From NCBI GenBank assembly GCA_012517325.1, contig JAAYVF010000019.1, positions 1-35,980 on the forward strand: 35,980 nt of DNA. Reading direction: 5' to 3'. The position numbers and the translations under genes were made by a program. The notes beneath the pieces are model-generated. The model made no database searches, had not been told where the DNA came from, and worked only from the letters and a program-made list of their open reading frames with translations. This stretch comes from Myxococcales bacterium. GTDB taxonomy: Bacteria > Lernaellota > Lernaellaia > Lernaellales > Lernaellaceae. This document shows, piece after piece, positions 31,301 to 35,980 of this stretch (position 1 is the stretch's first letter; every line of letters begins with the position of its first letter).

Positions 31301-33430
31301 TCAATCCGCCCAGTAGCGGCGGCGGCCCTGCTGGAAATCGAGCTGCAGGCGCCGGGTTCCCAGTTCGATCGCGGTGACGTTGTCGCCGAACTCCTGGTAG
31401 CAATACGGGTTGTCGAACCGCGCGTAGGGGCCGAGATCCACCGTTTCGCCGTCGACGACCATCGCGCCGGTATAACCGACTTCGACCGTGCCGCGGCTGG
31501 GTGATTCGTAGGTCACGGCATCGCCGATCGTCACCGTCGCGTTTTGGATGTCGGCGACGAATTGCGCGAACGAGCCGTTTTCCGCCGCGTCGCCCAATTC
31601 GACGAGCCACACGTTCTCCCGTGCGTCGGCGATCAATTCGTAGTCGTTTTCCGTCGACCAGACCGGCGGTTCCTGCGAATACAGCGCCACGTAGGCGTCG
31701 CCTTTGCGGCCGATGGTCCAGTGTTCGTCCTGGACCAATTCGTCGAATTCGTTCTTCGGGAAATAGGCATGCGAGTAATCGACGAACAGGTACTGATCGA
31801 GCAACGGAATGTCCGGCCGCCGGTATTGGAAGACGCCGACGTTCTTGAACATCGTCGCCCGCGGCGTCCAGCCGCCGGTCCAGGGTCCGGCCATGTAGTC
31901 GTCGGCCAGCCCGCCCGGATACGAAGTGAACACGTAGGCGTCGGCATCGAGCGTCGCCTGCCAGATGTGAATCTGGGCGGTCCACATGCCCGGATTGTAA
32001 TCCTGTGCGCCGGAAAGCTGATAATCCGGCGTCCGGTAGGTGTAGGTGCCCATCGTTTCCAGCGCCACGCCGCGCGACATCGGCTCCAGCAGGGTGGAGA
32101 CGAATTTCAACAACGGACTGCCGACCAGGAAGCGCAGGAAGGCGAGGTCGCTCCACAGGAAACCGTCCCACATGTCGAAATTTTCCACGAGGTCGAACGT
32201 GCCGGTAACGATATCGGGCGCCACGTAGCCGGTGGCCCCCCACCAGAAGAGGATGTCGTCCCAATCCTCGTAGCCGATGCCGTAATCCGGGCCGTCGGCG
32301 ATGTCGATGCTGTCCCGCTGCCGGTGCTCCAGTTCGTTGAGCGCGTCGTTCGCGACGTCTTCCAGCACGGCCGGCGGCCAGTAGAAATCGCTGGTCGCCA
32401 GGTGCGTGGCGCTGAAGTTGCCGCTGCCGTTGCGGGTTCCTAGCCCCAGCATGATCCAGGCCGCGCCATCGGTCGAATCGGACAAGCCGCCGAGCAGATG
32501 GCTCTGGTAGGTGCGGCCGTGCGTCGTGGCATACAGCCCGCGGTAATAGTTGGCGGCCATGTCGAAAGCGAGAATATCCAGGGTCATCGCGGCCTTGGTT
32601 CGTGCGGTATCGTCCTCGGCGAAATCGACCAGGTTGACCAGCGCCGGCATATCCTCGTTGAAGTAAACGTTCGAGTGCCATTCGGAAAAGCCGAATTTGC
32701 CGCGGAAATCGAGCCAGCGCAGAACCTGCGGCAAGGCATGGGCCACGTGCTCGGCGCCGGTCATGCCGGCATTCGGAAACACGTCGTCGGGGAACAACTG
32801 CCCGGCCAGCAACTCGGCGGAATGAAACAGGATTTGGTGATTTTCCGACCACCAGCACATCGTGTCCGGCCCGGTTTCGTCCAGCCAGTATTTGAAGTTG
32901 AGCACCGCGGCCTCGATGTCCGCCTTCAACTCCGTCGGCAGCACGTTCCGGTCGCGATCGAGATACAACAGGCGCAACAGGGAATTCAGGTCGAAATCCG
33001 CGGTGTCCTCGCGGGCGTTGATCTCCGCCAGGCTTTCCTGAATGGCCGTTTCGCTGTAGGTCGTTTCGCCGTTGTAAACCCGGCAGACCTGGCCGTAGAC
33101 GCCGCCGTCGGGCGGGGCATTGTCGGCGTCGCACGCCGCCAGGTACTCGGCCTGCCGGCTCAGAAAACCATCCGTCGGCTCGATTGGATCGCCGGGATCG
33201 GTATCGTCGTTGTCGTCATTGTCGTCGTTGTCGTCATTGTCGTCATTATCGTCATTGTCATCATTGTCGTCATTGTCGTCATCGTTATCGTCATCATCGT
33301 CGGCGACGGAGCTATCGTCATCGTCATCGTCAACCGATGAAGAATCATCATCATCGTCATCGCCGCATGCCGCCAGCGAAAAAAGCGCCAGAAGTGAGAG
33401 AATGAACAACAGCCCGCAATAGAGTTTCAT
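31301..33430 (-). CDS. Large lipoprotein with predicted alpha-toroid domain
   Basis: This 709-residue lipoprotein has its lipidated Cys at 22 (LAAC), then a long Asp/Asn/Ser linker (about 24-77) encoded partly by the 9-bp tandem repeat at 33206-33277. The following part (about 90-480) is rich in helices with conserved-looking WWSENHQILFHSAELLAGQL, GFSEWHSNVYF and DFYWPPAVL, a pattern reminiscent of (alpha/alpha)6 toroid enzymes such as heparinase-like lyases. The C-terminal 200 residues look like a beta sandwich. I do not place it in a named family and call it only a candidate surface polysaccharide-active enzyme. AT-rich DNA flanks it on both sides. Confidence 0.75.
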   Translation of the reverse strand: MKLYCGLLFILSLLALFSLAACGDDDDDDSSSVDDDDDDSSVADDDDDNDDDNDDNDDNDDNDDNDDNDDNDDNDDTDPGDPIEPTDGFLSRQAEYLAACDADNAPPDGGVYGQVCRVYNGETTYSETAIQESLAEINAREDTADFDLNSLLRLLYLDRDRNVLPTELKADIEAAVLNFKYWLDETGPDTMCWWSENHQILFHSAELLAGQLFPDDVFPNAGMTGAEHVAHALPQVLRWLDFRGKFGFSEWHSNVYFNEDMPALVNLVDFAEDDTARTKAAMTLDILAFDMAANYYRGLYATTHGRTYQSHLLGGLSDSTDGAAWIMLGLGTRNGSGNFSATHLATSDFYWPPAVLEDVANDALNELEHRQRDSIDIADGPDYGIGYEDWDDILFWWGATGYVAPDIVTGTFDLVENFDMWDGFLWSDLAFLRFLVGSPLLKFVSTLLEPMSRGVALETMGTYTYRTPDYQLSGAQDYNPGMWTAQIHIWQATLDADAYVFTSYPGGLADDYMAGPWTGGWTPRATMFKNVGVFQYRRPDIPLLDQYLFVDYSHAYFPKNEFDELVQDEHWTIGRKGDAYVALYSQEPPVWSTENDYELIADARENVWLVELGDAAENGSFAQFVADIQNATVTIGDAVTYESPSRGTVEVGYTGAMVVDGETVDLGPYARFDNPYCYQEFGDNVTAIELGTRRLQLDFQQGRRRYWAD
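33206..33277. repeat. 9-bp tandem repeat encoding an Asp/Asn linker
   Basis: Eight near-identical 9-base units (GTCATTGTC and one-base variants on the plus strand) lie in a row, inside the lipoprotein gene on the minus strand. Each unit keeps the reading frame and encodes Asp-Asn-Asp-type tripeptides. Shorter stretches of similar GTC/ATC triplets extend on both sides to about 33200-33360. Confidence 0.85.
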
Positions 33431-33629
33431 GCCGCGATTTCCTTTCCCCGAAATGGCGCTCGATTATAAAACGTCCGCCGCGCCGCCGGTAGACGGTAAG
33501 AAAAAACCGCCGGCCGTTTCATTTTGCTAATCAAAAATGCCTGCCGATCCGATGGGTTGTATATCCGGCTGGAGAAAAATACGCGATGGACGCGGAAAAA
33601 GCCGAAAAAAATGAAGGGTGGAGGGCGTC

Positions 33630-34010
33630 TTGATTAACCGTTTGGTCGTTTTAGGCTTGTGTCTGGCGATCACCCTGGCGGTCGCCCCGACGGACGATTC
33701 CTGGGACGAAACCAACGACGGCAAAACCGTCTCGCTCCAAGCCGGTCGGTCGGCGACCTTGACGCTCACCATGGCCGCCGGCACGGGTTACAAGTGGGAA
33801 TTGGCGCCCGTGGACGCGGCCGTTCTGGCCGTGGCCGGGCCGGAAATCGAGCCGTCGAAAGATCCGTTGCTCATGGGCGGGCCGGTCAAGATGCGCTGGA
33901 CGCTGACGGCCAAGGGCGCCGGCGAAGTCGAATTGAAAGCTCGCCTGATCCGCTCCTGGCAAGCGGACCAGCCGGCGAAGACGGTCACGATCCGCGTTAC
34001 GGTGCAGTAA
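33630..34010 (+). CDS. Chagasin-like cysteine protease inhibitor (I42)
   Basis: Chagasin-type inhibitors (MEROPS I42) block papain-family proteases through three loops. The 126-residue product shows all three in order: GTGYKW (51-56, the NPTTGY-type loop), GGPVKMRWTL (83-92) and RSW (108-110, normally RPW). An N-terminal signal peptide (about residues 1-19) sends it to the periplasm or outside. The Pro of RPW is replaced by Ser. I start at a TTG with GGAGGG four bases upstream; an in-frame GTG at 33618 has no good site. Its target is unknown; the cysteine peptidase of this window, at 4.3 kb, has no signal peptide and is not an obvious partner. Confidence 0.75.
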   Translation: MINRLVVLGLCLAITLAVAPTDDSWDETNDGKTVSLQAGRSATLTLTMAAGTGYKWELAPVDAAVLAVAGPEIEPSKDPLLMGGPVKMRWTLTAKGAGEVELKARLIRSWQADQPAKTVTIRVTVQ

Positions 34011-34021
34011 GACGGCTTCCG

Positions 34022-35791
34022 CTACGGCGTCGCCAACCGCAGTTTTTCTTTCAAGGTCAGCAGAATTTGCAACGAAACCGCGCGCCACTGCCCGGCACGC
34101 GGATCGCGCTGCGCCATCGCCAGAGCTTGCAGGCATTTGAGGTCGTTGCCCTGCCCGGCGTGGATGCCGGCGACCTGCAACCACAACGTACCGTCCTCCG
34201 GACACATCAGAAAAGCCTGCTGCAGGCAGGATTCGGTTTCCTTCTCCGCCGTGGCGCAAAACAGCGACCACGCCTCGCAATCCGAGCGGCCGGTAAGTAG
34301 TAGGGTGGCGAACGCCCGGCTCGAAGCCGTTTTGTCGCTCCGGGCGCAATATTGTCCGGCCGCCAGCAGCCAGTCGCGGTTGACCTCGATGCTCGGCTGC
34401 GAATCCAGCAACACCCGGCAGGCCTCCGCCGCGCGGCCCGTTTTGGCCAGGCCGCGCGCGTAATTGAGCGCCAGGCCAGCGGTCTTTTTACCCGAACGCG
34501 CGCCCGCTTCCCAGGCCTGCCGTTGCGCCTCGGCCGCCGCCGCATAATCGCCGCGCTGCGCCAACGCGGCCCCGTAATTGGTCCAGCCGATGGGATCGTC
34601 GGGTTCCAGGGCGACCGCCCGGCTCCACAACGACAACGGATCGCGCCAGACGCCGACCTGCGCGTGGGCCAGCCAGCCGAAGGATAAAATCAGCAACGCG
34701 GCCACCGCCCAGCGCGCCGTTTTCGGCAATCGCCAGACGCCCGCCGCCACGAGCGGCAACAGGCCGATCAGCGGCAGGGCCAGGTAGCGCTCGGCCATCA
34801 CGATCCAGAACGGCATGAAAATATGACTGACCGGCAACAGCGCCAGCAGAAAAATCCCCGCGCCCAGCGCCGCCCGTTTACGTTTCAACAGTCCGATCGC
34901 CGCGCCGAGGACGACCAGCCACAGGCCGATTTGCGCCGCCCAGCCGGCGAGCGCCACCGGCGCATGCAACAGATAGGAAGGCCGGAGCGCGATCGGCAAA
35001 AACGCCAGGCGGACGTAACGCCAGAAAAGCACGCCGAAAGCCCACAAACCGCCCGCCGGGCCGCCGCCCAACCAGGCCGTGTCCGCCGGCTGGCGCGGAT
35101 GCGCGAACACCCAGAGAAACAGGTACAGCCAGGCGACCAGCCATTCGGGCCACGTCCGGCGCCAGGCTTGCCGCCAGCCGTCGCCGCGCACGAAAGCCAG
35201 CCCCGTCAGCACGGCCGGCCACAGCACGCCCCATTCCAGGGTGTAACAAGCCGCCAGCAGGAAAAACGGCGACAACCAGCGCGCGCGGCGCGGCCGCTCG
35301 TCGAGCCCGGCCGTCCAGCAACAACCCGCGAGCAGCAGCAGAAAGACGCTGAGAATCTGTTCCCGGTTGGACGGCACGGCGATGGTCTCGACCAGCGCCG
35401 GATGCAAAAGGTACAACCCTGCGGCCAGCCCGGCCGCCGCTTTCCCATCGGGAAACAACCGCCGCAGCAGCAGAAACAACAGCCACGCCGAAAAAACGCC
35501 CAGCAGCAGGTTCGTCAGCGCGTAGCCGAACGGTTCCTTGCCCCAGAAAAGGTGATCGACCAGATAACTGGCGGTGACCAGCGGCCGATACGTTTCCTCG
35601 CCGGCGGCCCGCAAATAGGCACGGCCCCACAAGCGTAGCAAATTGGCCGGATGGGAAATGAAATCGTTGTCGCGGATGACCAGAATGTCGTCGTAATTGA
35701 AACCGCAGTTCAGGGACGGCCGGTAGACGGCCAATCCCGCCAGCAGCAACAACAGCAGCGCCAGAAGTTTTTGCGTTCGTTCGTTTGACAT
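34022..35791 (-). CDS. GT-C-like polytopic membrane protein with TPR domain
   Basis: This 589-residue inner-membrane protein has an N-terminal helix, the loop motif NYDDILVIRDNDFI (metal/donor-site type of GT-C glycosyltransferases), the YRPLVTASYLVDHLFWG segment, and HPALVETIAVPSNREQ. These match the TMTC/bacterial O-mannosyltransferase-like family that has a DUF1736-like core. About ten transmembrane segments fill residues 10-385, and the C-terminal 200 residues are TPR-like helices (ALEPDDPIGWTNYGAALAQRGDYAAAAE). Substrate unknown; a lipid-linked-sugar-dependent protein glycosyltransferase is plausible. The ATG at 35791 is preferred over a TTG 12 codons upstream, though neither has a strong binding site. 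Confidence 0.82.
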   Translation of the reverse strand: MSNERTQKLLALLLLLLAGLAVYRPSLNCGFNYDDILVIRDNDFISHPANLLRLWGRAYLRAAGEETYRPLVTASYLVDHLFWGKEPFGYALTNLLLGVFSAWLLFLLLRRLFPDGKAAAGLAAGLYLLHPALVETIAVPSNREQILSVFLLLLAGCCWTAGLDERPRRARWLSPFFLLAACYTLEWGVLWPAVLTGLAFVRGDGWRQAWRRTWPEWLVAWLYLFLWVFAHPRQPADTAWLGGGPAGGLWAFGVLFWRYVRLAFLPIALRPSYLLHAPVALAGWAAQIGLWLVVLGAAIGLLKRKRAALGAGIFLLALLPVSHIFMPFWIVMAERYLALPLIGLLPLVAAGVWRLPKTARWAVAALLILSFGWLAHAQVGVWRDPLSLWSRAVALEPDDPIGWTNYGAALAQRGDYAAAAEAQRQAWEAGARSGKKTAGLALNYARGLAKTGRAAEACRVLLDSQPSIEVNRDWLLAAGQYCARSDKTASSRAFATLLLTGRSDCEAWSLFCATAEKETESCLQQAFLMCPEDGTLWLQVAGIHAGQGNDLKCLQALAMAQRDPRAGQWRAVSLQILLTLKEKLRLATP

Positions 35792-35850
35792 CGGCGGATC
35801 GTAACGCGAGCCGCCGTCAAGATGCAACTTGAGCCCGGTCGGCTGTATTA

Positions 35851-35980
35851 GCTTAGCGACTTTGTCCCCTGTAACTGCTTAGCGATTATGTCCCCCATGA
35901 AGAAGGACATGATTTCGATGACTCCCAAGGAGTTACAGCGGATGAGGTTGCTGGTCTGCGTCCTGGAGGGGCAGCTGCCC
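35851..35980 (+). mobile_element. Left end of an insertion sequence (ISNCY/IS1202-like)
   Basis: Two 19-base direct repeats, 35851-35869 and 35877-35895 (17 of 19 positions identical, GCTTAGCGA then TGTCCCC), stand directly before a transposase-like start codon. This looks like a terminal region with repeated transposase-binding sites. The element runs out of the window, so its other end, length and target duplication are not visible. Confidence 0.65.
35897..35980 (+). CDS. Transposase N-terminus, partial
   Basis: Only 28 residues are present (MKKDMISMTPKELQRM and onward) before the window ends. The Met-rich start, the TPKELQRMRLL segment and the following VLEGQLP match the start of transposases in the ISNCY/IS1202 group, which open with a short helix-turn-helix before the DDE catalytic core. 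The catalytic part lies outside the window. An internal ATG at 35909 is another possible start. Confidence 0.6.
   Translation, partial: MKKDMISMTPKELQRMRLLVCVLEGQLP

Noticed and set aside
33200-33360. Possible CRISPR-like repeat array
   Set aside because: Units are 9 bases, contiguous and in frame; there are no spacers.
33120-33422. Ser/Leu repeat protein on the plus strand
   Set aside because: It is the antisense reading of the 9-bp repeats that encode the acidic linker of the minus-strand lipoprotein.

Overview
The window is a GC-rich bacterial chromosome segment with about 34 protein-coding genes. Outer-membrane and periplasmic features point to a Gram-negative: a FadL-like porin, a secretin-like protein, TatA and many lipoproteins. 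Several features resemble deltaproteobacterial or myxobacterial-type lineages and related candidate phyla: lipoproteins with a poly-Asp/Asn linker after the lipid-bearing Cys, Cys-rich eukaryote-like modules, a REC-PATAN(DUF4388)-J-domain-TPR protein, CheX and PilZ. I cannot assign a phylum from sequence reading alone. No rRNA, tRNA or CRISPR array was recognised.

Layout. 0.3-2 kb: two Cys-rich lipoproteins and a DUF3467 protein. 2-4 kb: glycerol kinase (glpK), a strong bidirectional terminator, then tatA preceded by an unlisted 43-residue membrane peptide. 4.1-5.9 kb: an AT-richer island with a papain/C39-like cysteine peptidase translationally coupled to a 61-residue helical protein. 6.2-8.6 kb: a FadL/OmpP1 porin and an Mrp-type ATPase. 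8.6-11 kb (minus strand): a secreted HExxH peptidase and a short-chain dehydrogenase. 11-13.7 kb: a REP-like palindrome, two lipoproteins and a minimal secretin-like protein. 13.9-15 kb: a membrane-anchored alpha/beta hydrolase.

15.2-20.1 kb: a tight four-gene ABC operon of the GldA/GldF/GldG type plus a DUF4340 protein. 20.2-23.2 kb: rpoZ, a 61-residue protein, dnaJ, a PilZ protein and a CheX-like phosphatase, all on the plus strand. 23.2-26.8 kb (minus strand): the large REC-PATAN-J-TPR protein and a repeat protein. Together these suggest a regulatory and protein-assembly neighbourhood involving c-di-GMP and chemotaxis-type signalling. 26.9-29.7 kb: a membrane-anchored TPR protein, a DHH phosphoesterase and a HSD17B4-type dehydrogenase. 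29.7-35.8 kb: an SGNH hydrolase, a 709-residue lipoprotein with a 9-bp tandem repeat, a chagasin-like protease inhibitor and a GT-C/TPR membrane protein. The window ends inside the left end of an insertion sequence.

The strongest candidates for undescribed biology are the cysteine-peptidase/small-protein cassette at 4.15-5.84 kb and the large REC-PATAN-J-TPR protein, whose receiver and J-domain signature residues are both degenerate.
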